Origin: Pseudanabaenales cyanobacterium
GTDB lineage: Bacteria > Cyanobacteriota > Cyanobacteriia > Phormidesmidales > Phormidesmidaceae
Assembly: GCA_022360135.1 (NCBI GenBank)
Contig: JAKSDM010000918.1
Coordinates: 1-5,275, forward strand
Length of the DNA stretch: 5,275 nucleotides
Direction of reading: 5' to 3'
The notes below the pieces were generated by a model. The model was not told where the DNA came from, ran no database searches, and was given only the letters and a program-made list of their open reading frames with translations. The number at the start of each line of letters is the position of its first letter. Position 1 is the stretch's first letter. Of this stretch, positions 1 through 4,855 are shown one piece after another. The position numbers and the translations under genes were made by a program.

Positions 1-249
1 TCCATGCAGCTCTTCTTAGGAGTTTGGCAAGGCGATCGGGAAAATCGGACAGGCTACTGGTTACGGTGGTGGGATGCCCAGGGGAACCTATTGCTATGGG
101 GAATAGAACGAGCAGAACAGGAAGCTCAACGAGCAGAACAAGAAGCTCAGCGAGCCAAACAGGAAGCTCAGCGGGCGGAACAGGAAGCTCAGCGGGCGGA
201 GCGGTTACTGGCTCAACTCCGAGCAGCCGGAATCGAACCAGAAAGCTAA
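1..249 (+). CDS. Uma2-family (PD-(D/E)XK nuclease-fold) protein, C-terminal fragment
   Basis: The reading frame is open from base 1 and ends at TAA 247-249, so the 5' part lies outside the window; the ATG at 4 is internal. The visible 82 residues have a short beta-rich end (LGVWQG, then WLRWWDAQGNLLL) followed by a heptad tail of four RA(E/K)QEAQ units and a fifth degenerate unit, ending LLAQLRAAGIEPES. This layout matches the C-terminus of Uma2 proteins (older name DUF820), which are greatly expanded in cyanobacteria and have a restriction-endonuclease-like fold; their cellular role is poorly known. The catalytic part is not visible, so activity cannot be judged. The family call rests on the characteristic end and tail only. 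A different protein with a similar coiled-coil tail is possible but less likely. Confidence 0.75.
   Translation, partial: SMQLFLGVWQGDRENRTGYWLRWWDAQGNLLLWGIERAEQEAQRAEQEAQRAKQEAQRAEQEAQRAERLLAQLRAAGIEPES
109..213 (+). repeat. 21-bp in-frame tandem repeat coding a heptad tail
   Basis: Four near-identical 21-bp units begin at 109, 130, 151 and 172, with a decayed fifth at 193-213. Each encodes one RA(E/K)QEAQ heptad, which predicts a charged alpha helix or coiled coil. Differences between units are few (for example GAG to AAA giving Lys in unit three), consistent with recent slippage or recombination. Copy number in such tails usually varies between related genes. Confidence 0.85.
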
Positions 250-272
250 CTTGAATCAAGAAACGAGACTTT

Positions 273-524
273 ATGGCCCGGGTCACTGAAGATTACGATA
301 ATGAGTGGCTGGCGGTCTTAATTCCCTTTGGCATTCTCAATACCCAAAGCGATCAACTCTCGATTTATCTGGGGCAGTCGGCTGAGACCAGCAACTTTTG
401 ACTATTGCGGTAGCTGGAATCGCTTTTCAGAATCAGGGTGTAACGGCGCTCTTCTGGGGAACCTTAACCGATATTGAGGAAGCGCGCTTTGGATACCCGT
501 TTAGGATTTGCTGTTAGGATATAG
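273..524 (+). pseudogene. Possible frameshifted gene remnant of unknown function
   Basis: This gap between the Uma2 fragment and arsR has no intact gene. One frame from ATG 273 codes 42 protein-like residues (starting MARVTEDYDNEW) and stops at TGA 399. A second frame continues from 386 with residues DQQLLTIAVAGIAFQNQGVT and beyond, to about 488. The first frame then resumes around 489 as LDTRLGFAVRI and stops at TAG 522-524. Each segment has the composition of a folded protein, and the switches fall near stops, as expected for a decayed gene with two compensating shifts, or for sequencing errors. I do not recognise the family. There is only a weak GAG ribosome site before 273. A chance arrangement cannot be excluded. 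Confidence 0.35.
516..519 (+). promoter_or_regulatory. arsR ribosome binding site
   Basis: AGGA, 8 nt before the ATG at 528. It decides the start, since the alternative ATG at 546 is preceded only by AT-rich sequence without a Shine-Dalgarno match. Confidence 0.6.
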
Positions 525-527
525 CTA

Positions 528-875
528 ATGCTGACACTAAAATTAATGACGAAAACGGAGACTATTCAATCAACTTCCCTTCTTGCAAGCTTCCATGCCC
601 TTGCAGAGCCACTTCGCTTACAGGTAGTCGAACTCCTACGGGATCAGGAACTTTGTGTTTGCGATTTGTGTGAACGTCTCAATGTCAGTCAATCTAAACT
701 TTCCTTTCATCTCAAAACCCTCAAAGAAGCCGGTTTAGCCCGAGGCCGTCAAGAAGGACGTTGGATTTATTACAGCCTCAATTTGCCTCAGTTTGTTGTG
801 CTAGAACAGTATCTCTCCGAGTTTCGTCGCCTGAGTCCGATCCTGCCCGCCCGAGTTTGCCCTGACGAGACCTAG
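528..875 (+). CDS. arsR: ArsR/SmtB-family arsenite-responsive repressor
   Basis: A 115-residue winged-helix repressor, of normal length for the family. The N-terminal helix carries FHALAEPLRLQVVELL (22-37). It is followed by ELCVCDLC (41-48), where Cys43, Cys45 and Cys48 match the three-cysteine As(III)/Sb(III) site of E. coli ArsR. The recognition helix is near VSQSKLSFHLKTLKEAG (53-69) and the wing near 72-83. In the family, metal binding releases DNA and derepresses arsenic export genes. The start at 528 is favoured because AGGA at 516-519 lies 8 nt upstream; the in-frame ATG at 546 has no ribosome site. The gene runs in the same direction as acr3, but 209 bp and a separate promoter intervene. 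A further Cys111 sits near the C-terminus with no assigned role. The symbol rests on the motif and the neighbouring exporter. Confidence 0.93.
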   Translation: MLTLKLMTKTETIQSTSLLASFHALAEPLRLQVVELLRDQELCVCDLCERLNVSQSKLSFHLKTLKEAGLARGRQEGRWIYYSLNLPQFVVLEQYLSEFRRLSPILPARVCPDET

Positions 876-892
876 TGGTTTAGTTTTGTTTG

Positions 893-926
893 AAGCAAAG
901 AATACCCTTCAATTAAACCTTTGCTT
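893..926. repeat. 8-bp inverted repeat after arsR (possible weak terminator)
   Basis: AAGCAAAG (893-900) and CTTTGCTT (919-926) are exact reverse complements around an 18-nt loop. The stem can be extended by TTTG/CAAA with a 2-nt bulge. It starts 17 bp after the arsR stop and its right arm runs into the acr3 -35 box. The low GC and long loop make it a weak terminator at best. Confidence 0.35.
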
Positions 927-952
927 GACAAATCAATATTTTTTGAAATGAT
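925..952 (+). promoter_or_regulatory. acr3 promoter, sigma-70 type
   Basis: A consensus -35 box, TTGACA (925-930), is followed after 16 nt by AATGAT (947-952), which matches four of six bases of TATAAT. Initiation would fall near 958-960, leaving a leader of about 125 nt before the acr3 ATG at 1085. It allows acr3 to be expressed independently of arsR. Confidence 0.6.
932..946. promoter_or_regulatory. Probable ArsR operator between -35 and -10
   Basis: ATCAA (932-936), six A/T bases, then TTGA (943-946) form an AT-rich inverted repeat of the kind bound by ArsR-family repressors. Its position exactly between the acr3 -35 and -10 boxes would let ArsR block RNA polymerase. A longer interrupted repeat, AATCA...TGATT (931-953), overlaps it. 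I see no such site upstream of arsR, so autoregulation is not evident. The assignment to ArsR is inferred from motif shape and location. Confidence 0.6.
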
Positions 953-968
953 TAGATTATGAGTTGCG

Positions 969-985
969 ATTCGGGATATCCGAAT
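969..985. repeat. Perfect 6-bp inverted repeat in the acr3 leader
   Basis: ATTCGG (969-974), five bases GATAT, then CCGAAT (980-985). It lies just downstream of the predicted transcription start of acr3. It could be a second operator for another regulator or a small 5'-UTR hairpin. Nothing in the sequence separates these two readings. Confidence 0.4.
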
Positions 986-1084
986 GGGAGTAATCAATGC
1001 AATTCAGGAGCAGGCAGCGGTTTCACTAAGTTCTGCGCCAGAGAAATCGAAATCAACGATGGTTAATTTTTGAGAGAGTCAGGG

Positions 1085-2239
1085 ATGAACACAGTTAACC
1101 GAGAAATCCATTCCTCAGCGCTTCAGGCTGGGGGAAAGCTCAGTTTTTTTGAGCGCTATCTGACTGTTTGGGTGATTTCATGCATTCTGGCAGGCATCAT
1201 GCTGGGCCGCTCGTTTCCTGGATTAGCCGTGGCGCTGGACGCCATGAGTATCTTCCAGGTGTCTATTCCCATTGCCATTTGCCTGTTTTTCATGATGTAT
1301 CCGATCATGGTCAAGATTGACTTTGATCAGGCAAAGCAAGCAGCGCGCGCCCCTAAACCCGTTCTGCTAACCCTAGTCGTGAACTGGTTAATCAAACCTT
1401 TCACGATGGTGGTCTTCGCTCAGTTTTTTCTGGGTTGGCTGTTTCAACCGCTGCTGAGTGGAACTGAGATGATTCGAGGCAGCGAAGTGGTGCTGGCGAA
1501 TTCCTACATTGCTGGCGCGATTTTGCTAGGTATCGCTCCCTGTACTGCCATGGTGTTGATGTGGGGCTACTTGTCCTACAGCAATCAAGGCCACACGCTG
1601 GTGATGGTCGCCATTAATTCTCTGGCGATGTTGTTCCTGTATGCGCCGCTAGGTCGCTGGTTGTTAGCCGCCAACAACTTAGCGGTCCCCTGGCAAACGA
1701 TTGTCTTATCGGTTCTGATCTATGTGGGATTACCGCTGTTTGCTGGGGCCTACTCCCGCTATTGGATTCTAAAGCATAAGGGGAAGGCGTGGTTTGAGCA
1801 GAAATTCTTGAAGTATCTCAGTCCGATTTCGATCGCAGCCCTGCTGATTACCCTAGTGTTGCTTTTTGCCTTTAAGGGGGAACTGATTGTAGAAAATCCC
1901 CTCCACATTCTACTGATTGCGACGCCGCTGTTGATTCAAACTAATTTTATTTTTCTAATTGCCTATGTAGCCGCCCAGAAACTGAGCTTAACTTATGAGG
2001 ATGCAGCGCCGGCAGCCTTGATTGGGGCGAGTAATCACTTCGAGGTGGCGATCGCCACTGCGGTCGTCCTGTTCGGACTCAATTCAGGCGCCGCACTGGC
2101 GACCGTCGTTGGAGTGCTGATTGAAGTGCCTCTTATGCTGATGTTAGTTGAAGTCTGCAGACGCACCGCATTCTGGTTCCCGCGTGAGCCCGAGAAAGCG
2201 ACCCTACAAGATCCCCGCTGTGTTCGTCCTTTAGGGTGA
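1085..2239 (+). CDS. acr3: Acr3-type arsenite efflux permease
   Basis: A 384-residue polytopic inner-membrane protein of usual Acr3 length, with about ten hydrophobic segments (first at roughly 28-48). It belongs to the bile/arsenite/riboflavin transporter superfamily and exports As(III), driven by the membrane potential. Hallmarks seen are GIAPCTAMVLMW with the essential Cys at residue 153, and GASNHFEVAIA with the conserved Glu at 320, followed by GVLIEVPLMLMLV near the C-terminus. These correspond to the catalytic Cys and Glu described for Acr3. An in-frame TTG at 1070 would add five residues. ATG 1085 is preferred because GAGAG (1074-1078) lies 6 nt upstream and MNTVNREIHS is a normal-looking start. 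Expression is probably induced by arsenite via ArsR. No arsenate reductase or arsH is adjacent, so As(V) reduction must be encoded elsewhere, if present. Confidence 0.96.
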   Translation: MNTVNREIHSSALQAGGKLSFFERYLTVWVISCILAGIMLGRSFPGLAVALDAMSIFQVSIPIAICLFFMMYPIMVKIDFDQAKQAARAPKPVLLTLVVNWLIKPFTMVVFAQFFLGWLFQPLLSGTEMIRGSEVVLANSYIAGAILLGIAPCTAMVLMWGYLSYSNQGHTLVMVAINSLAMLFLYAPLGRWLLAANNLAVPWQTIVLSVLIYVGLPLFAGAYSRYWILKHKGKAWFEQKFLKYLSPISIAALLITLVLLFAFKGELIVENPLHILLIATPLLIQTNFIFLIAYVAAQKLSLTYEDAAPAALIGASNHFEVAIATAVVLFGLNSGAALATVVGVLIEVPLMLMLVEVCRRTAFWFPREPEKATLQDPRCVRPLG

Positions 2240-2263
2240 GGGGAGTGAAAGAAATTGAATCTC

Positions 2264-2291
2264 ATCACTACCTCCGGATCACTACCTACCG
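2264..2291. repeat. 14-bp tandem direct repeat over the immA-like gene's stop
   Basis: ATCACTACCT occurs at 2264-2273 and again at 2278-2287, giving a 14-bp period. The second copy contains the stop codon of the minus-strand gene. It looks like a small local duplication. No convincing rho-independent terminator was found in the 46 bp between the two convergent genes. Confidence 0.6.
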
Positions 2292-3146
2292 ATGCAATAT
2301 GGACAGCACACAGGATTGGTCGCCAATCTGAATTGGCATTGCTTCTGTGTCACAGTGGATTGATTGATGGCCAAGATTAATCTCCTCTGAGCCTGTATGG
2401 GGCTGTCTAGTAATATAGGTTTTAGCGATTAGGGAATTCTTGTCGATCGACTTATTTTTTGGAATAAATCCACCGGTCCAACCCGGGCTGCACGATCGCC
2501 ACCAGACCCGCAACTTCTTGGGCGACAGGGACTTGGCCGCACCGAAATTCGCTAGATCTTGGCGACTGTGAGCTGGGCGCCACATCACCAATGCATGGGC
2601 GTCAGGAGTATGTTGAATCATATGCAACAGAGTTGCAATCAGGGATGTGGTGTACAAGTGTGCTAGTGTTCGTCCGGTCTGCAGCGACATGCCCAACTCC
2701 TGTAGTCTGGGAGCAAAGGATGAACAAGGCATCAACAATTCTGCGGCGCCGCGATCGCACCATCTTTCCTTCTCCGCCTCTCGCCAGTCTGGATGTTGAC
2801 CGGCCAACGCTTGTTCCTGGGCGTCAAACAGCAATTCCATCAACTCATGTCCTTCGGTAAAGCGCCGACGAACAACCGGATCATCTTCTTTGATCAAAAT
2901 TAATCCCGCATTACCGTCAACCAGAATACCTTGTTGATCGACCAAGGGCGCGCGTAGTGGTTCTGGCATGCCAAACTGCTGGTAGATGGGGGCTAGGTCG
3001 ATCGGCGGTTGATCACTCAATCCGGCTTCAGAACGCAAAAACCAGACATACAGCATGACCAAATCAACCGCTTCTTGCCAGTCATAACGCGAGAGAAAAG
3101 CGTGTCCGGGATGGCGGTAAGGGCGAGGTAGATTGGTCTGACTCAC
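2286..3146 (-). CDS. ImmA/IrrE-family protein with altered HExxH motif
   Basis: A 286-residue protein of the ImmA/IrrE (DUF955) group. Known members are zinc proteases that cleave an XRE repressor and so switch on mobile-element or damage-response genes. The core is RRRFTEGHELMELLF (residues 93-107) followed by KERWCDRGAAELLMP (126-140), which matches the usual RFTxAHELGHLLL plus E-x-FAAELLMP layout. The expected second histidine of HExxH is Glu104, so the metal site is HELME; loss or change of activity is possible. Residues 205-286 form an extra domain with RVWWRSCSPGW, GGFIPKNKSI and CDTEAMPI stretches, beyond the basic protease domain. The start is GTG at 3146, inside a GTGA overlap with the XRE gene's stop, without a strong ribosome site, so translational coupling is likely. 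The stop is TAG 2286-2288. Confidence 0.85.
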   Translation of the reverse strand: MSQTNLPRPYRHPGHAFLSRYDWQEAVDLVMLYVWFLRSEAGLSDQPPIDLAPIYQQFGMPEPLRAPLVDQQGILVDGNAGLILIKEDDPVVRRRFTEGHELMELLFDAQEQALAGQHPDWREAEKERWCDRGAAELLMPCSSFAPRLQELGMSLQTGRTLAHLYTTSLIATLLHMIQHTPDAHALVMWRPAHSRQDLANFGAAKSLSPKKLRVWWRSCSPGWTGGFIPKNKSIDKNSLIAKTYITRQPHTGSEEINLGHQSIHCDTEAMPIQIGDQSCVLSILHR

Positions 3147-3523
3147 GATTCAACGGTCATCTTGATCACGTTGTACAGCAGTTCCCACTTTTCTGGCGTT
3201 GTCGGCTGCTGGCCTCGATACTTCAGTCGAGCTAGCATCAGCACATCATCCGTTGGCAACTCTGCCTTTTGAGCAAAGGCGACTAGGCTAGGAGGCAGAT
3301 CCATCCTCTCATCAATTGGGGTCTTTGAATCGCTTCCCTGTTCTTCTTTCATTCCCAATACAGAGGTCAGCCGATTCATCAACTGCCAGGACAAGTTTGT
3401 GGCTTTCCCCCGCTCAATCTGAGACAAATAATTGCGGGAAATTCCCACAGCTTGGGCCAGCTTTTCTTGGCTCAGCCCCTCTTCACATCGTCGTTTGCGA
3501 ACTTTGACTCCGAAGTCGCTCAT
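3143..3523 (-). CDS. XRE-family helix-turn-helix regulator
   Basis: A 126-residue cytoplasmic DNA-binding protein. The Cro/C1-type HTH spans about residues 5-58 (FGVKVRKRRCEEGLSQEKLA, then VGISRNYLSQIERGK, then LMNRLTSVLG). A C-terminal alpha-helical region (78-126) has the LPPSLVAFAQKAELP and MLARLKYRGQQP stretches and may hold the dimer interface or the site read by the partner. ATG 3523 is chosen because GGAG (3533-3536) lies 9 nt upstream; a TTG ten codons earlier lacks such a site and would extend past the normal family start. It overlaps the downstream ImmA-like gene by 4 nt, the classic repressor/anti-repressor protease pairing. It probably binds the palindrome at 3681-3705 and controls the divergent coiled-coil genes, and perhaps itself. 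That link is inferred from position. Confidence 0.9.
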   Translation of the reverse strand: MSDFGVKVRKRRCEEGLSQEKLAQAVGISRNYLSQIERGKATNLSWQLMNRLTSVLGMKEEQGSDSKTPIDERMDLPPSLVAFAQKAELPTDDVLMLARLKYRGQQPTTPEKWELLYNVIKMTVES

Positions 3524-3582
3524 GCGCGATCGCTCCACAAAATTGGCCGCCAAAGGATGAATTGGAACCTCATAAGCATCCC

Positions 3583-3593
3583 TTGTAGAGACG
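3583..3593 (+). repeat. Possible half of a cyanobacterial interspersed palindrome
   Basis: TTGTAGAGACG resembles, from memory, one arm of the short interspersed palindromes (GTAGAGACG...CGTCTCTAC) common between genes in Nostoc-type cyanobacteria. The complementary arm is absent here, so it may be a decayed copy or chance. Confidence 0.25.
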
Positions 3594-3615
3594 CAATCCA
3601 GGCCTGAAATTGAAA

Positions 3616-3624
3616 ACTACAGTT
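3616..3624. promoter_or_regulatory. Possible half-operator near the XRE gene
   Basis: ACTACAGTT here is repeated exactly at 3693-3701 within the main palindrome, 77 bp away. It contains half of the CAGTTTACA arm plus spacer. As a secondary site nearer the XRE gene it could serve autoregulation. A 9-bp match in AT-rich intergenic DNA could also be chance. Confidence 0.35.
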
Positions 3625-3644
3625 GGCAAAATAAGTCATTAGGC

Positions 3645-3673
3645 TTTACATACACCTGAAAAAATGGTACAAA
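3645..3673 (+). promoter_or_regulatory. Candidate promoter for the coiled-coil genes
   Basis: TTTACA (3645-3650, five of six to TTGACA), a 17-nt spacer, then TACAAA (3668-3673, four of six to TATAAT). Initiation would fall at about 3680, directly at the left edge of the palindrome, so a bound repressor would overlap the start site. A weaker alternative is CTGAAA (3656) with TATGTA (3679). Confidence 0.45.
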
Positions 3674-3680
3674 TAAACTA

Positions 3681-3705
3681 TGTAAACTGACCACTACAGT
3701 TTACA
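3681..3705. promoter_or_regulatory. Perfect 9-bp palindromic operator, probably for the XRE protein
   Basis: TGTAAACTG (3681-3689), seven bases, then CAGTTTACA (3697-3705) form an exact inverted repeat with a 16-bp centre-to-centre distance between arms, fitting a dimeric HTH repressor. It lies in the divergent region between the XRE gene and the + strand coiled-coil gene, just after the candidate promoter. A related half-site is at 3616. The binding partner is inferred from location. Confidence 0.7.
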
Positions 3706-3706
3706 A

Positions 3707-3721
3707 TTTGATCCTATCAAA
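3707..3721. repeat. Second small inverted repeat beside the operator
   Basis: TTTGAT (3707-3712), CCT, then ATCAAA (3716-3721): perfect 6-bp arms with a 3-nt loop, one base after the main palindrome and just before the ribosome site at 3728. It could be a second operator or an RNA hairpin close to the start of translation. Confidence 0.4.
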
Positions 3722-3727
3722 GTTGGC

Positions 3728-3731
3728 GGAG
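3728..3731 (+). promoter_or_regulatory. Ribosome binding site of the first coiled-coil gene
   Basis: GGAG, 7 nt before ATG 3739. This is a strong match at good spacing and fixes the start. Confidence 0.7.
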
Positions 3732-3738
3732 ATTTCCC

Positions 3739-4749
3739 ATGACCCAAAAAGTAGGACAAGATAGCAAGGCTAAAGTGCTTGCCGCCTTTGAGCAAATTCT
3801 GACGGCGCAGCGCCAGATGCAGTCAAGAGTTGCGACAAAAGAGGAAGAGGCTGAAAAGGAACGGAATCTTCAGGTTCTAGAAACAGTCGCCCAATTAACC
3901 CCAGACGGTATTGTCCGTGGCTTTGCTGACCTACAGCTCTCGTTTAGCGCTGTCATGAGTCAGATGTCTGGCCAGCTCACCACAGAAACGGATAAGCGTG
4001 ACGATTTGCAGCGGGCGATCGCCGTCGAAACCCAACGTTTACAAGACTTGCAACAAACCCGTGTGGTTGCTGATGCGCTATATATCCTGAACCAGGAACA
4101 TCAGGAAAATCTACGCTTGCTGCAAGCACGCATCGCCCGTGAGCAAGAGGCACTGGAGAAAGAGAAGATTGCAACCCAAAAAGTATGGCGGCGAGAACAA
4201 GCAGAGTTTGAGCAAAGCGCCAGTATTCGGGAGCAACTTTTGGTGCAGGAGCGACAGTGCCAGGAAGAAAATTATCAGTATGAAACGGGGCGATCGCGCA
4301 CGATCTCAAATGATGACTATGAGGAAGCCAGACGGCAAGCTGAACGACAGATTCAAGAAACCAATCAAGCCAAAGAAAAACAGTGGGCCGAGCGCGAAAA
4401 CGTCCTGGCGGCCAACCAAACCAAACTGGAAGAATATCGGCAGAAGGCTGACGCATTTCCACAAGAATTGGAAGAGGCGACCCAAAAAGCGCGAGAGGAA
4501 AGCATTAAGGAAACCCACGACGCTGCCAAGGTTCGAGCCAATCTACTGGAGAAAGAATGGGAAGCCACTCAACAGGGTTATGAACTCCAAATTCAATCCT
4601 TAGAAGCAAAAATCCAAAAACAGACTGAAGCAATCACCTCAATTTCTACGCAACTTCAAACTGCAATGGGTCAGGCTCAAGACCTTGCAATGCAAGCTTT
4701 TTCAAGCTCATCTCGCCAACTATCAGACCAGCCTAAAACGACTGAATAG
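3739..4749 (+). CDS. Coiled-coil protein of unknown function, paralogue of the next gene
   Basis: A 336-residue soluble, highly charged protein with no signal peptide or membrane segment. It opens with a short helix KVLAAFEQIL (12-21). A less charged core follows at about 54-83 (TPDGIVRGFADLQLSFSA, then QLTTE). A long Glu/Gln/Lys/Arg-rich region predicted as coiled coil runs from about 84 to 310, and a Ser-rich tail AFSSSSRQLSD ends the protein. Composition resembles SMC or myosin-like rods, but no Walker motif or other catalytic motif is visible, so an ATPase name would be wrong. Homology to the next gene is seen directly: residues 58-104 align without gaps to its 76-122 with 18 of 47 identities. 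It is divergent from the XRE/ImmA-like pair across a palindromic operator and is probably their regulated output. I do not recognise a named family. Confidence 0.88.
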   Translation: MTQKVGQDSKAKVLAAFEQILTAQRQMQSRVATKEEEAEKERNLQVLETVAQLTPDGIVRGFADLQLSFSAVMSQMSGQLTTETDKRDDLQRAIAVETQRLQDLQQTRVVADALYILNQEHQENLRLLQARIAREQEALEKEKIATQKVWRREQAEFEQSASIREQLLVQERQCQEENYQYETGRSRTISNDDYEEARRQAERQIQETNQAKEKQWAERENVLAANQTKLEEYRQKADAFPQELEEATQKAREESIKETHDAAKVRANLLEKEWEATQQGYELQIQSLEAKIQKQTEAITSISTQLQTAMGQAQDLAMQAFSSSSRQLSDQPKTTE

Positions 4750-4845
4750 ATGCGCATCAAAGGCTGGGAAGACGGCTGTACAACAAACGCCAGACTCGAA
4801 TCTGATGAGTACGAATGTAACATTTCTGTCCTTTTTTGATTCCCT

Positions 4846-4850
4846 AGAGG
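4846..4850 (+). promoter_or_regulatory. Ribosome binding site of the second coiled-coil gene
   Basis: AGAGG, 5 nt before ATG 4856. It supports this start for a gene that runs off the window. Confidence 0.6.
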
Positions 4851-4855
4851 GCTTT

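Larger units (their letters stand above)
2048..4297. repeat. Five HIP1 octamers (GCGATCGC)
   Basis: Exact GCGATCGC occurs at 2048-2055, 2751-2758, 3526-3533, 4015-4022 and 4290-4297. HIP1 is strongly over-represented in many cyanobacterial genomes. Four copies lie inside genes; the one at 3526 sits between the ribosome site and start codon of the XRE gene. None is seen in 4856-5275. Confidence 0.9.

Noticed and set aside
1070..1084. Upstream TTG start for acr3
   Set aside because: It adds only five residues and lacks a ribosome site, while ATG 1085 has GAGAG at suitable spacing.
2035..2268. 77-codon antisense frame over the acr3 3' end
   Set aside because: It overlaps the conserved Glu region of acr3. 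It is a shadow with no ribosome site or known motif.
2240..2285. Bidirectional terminator between acr3 and the ImmA-like gene
   Set aside because: Only AGTGA/TCACT (5 bp) pairs, with no GC-rich stem and no T-run, so it is not listed as a terminator.
2264..2291. Short direct repeats as a CRISPR or attachment site
   Set aside because: There are only two copies of 10 bp with 4-bp spacing and no integrase or cas gene nearby. A local duplication explains it.
2591..2860. 89-codon frame opposite the ImmA-like gene
   Set aside because: It lies entirely inside a well-supported gene on the other strand and its product has no recognisable features.
3524..3553. Upstream TTG start for the XRE gene
   Set aside because: ATG 3523 has GGAG 9 nt upstream and gives the normal N-terminus just before the HTH; the extension would contain that ribosome site.
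3977..4462. 161-codon antisense reading frame inside the first coiled-coil gene
   Set aside because: It is a shadow of a Glu/Gln/Lys-rich gene read on the other strand. It has no ribosome site, and the + frame has a strong start and a detectable paralogue.
4139..4603. 154-codon + strand frame, very basic product
   Set aside because: It is a frame-shifted shadow of the same gene: a Lys/Arg/Pro-rich product is expected from shifting Glu/Gln codons, and no ribosome site is seen.
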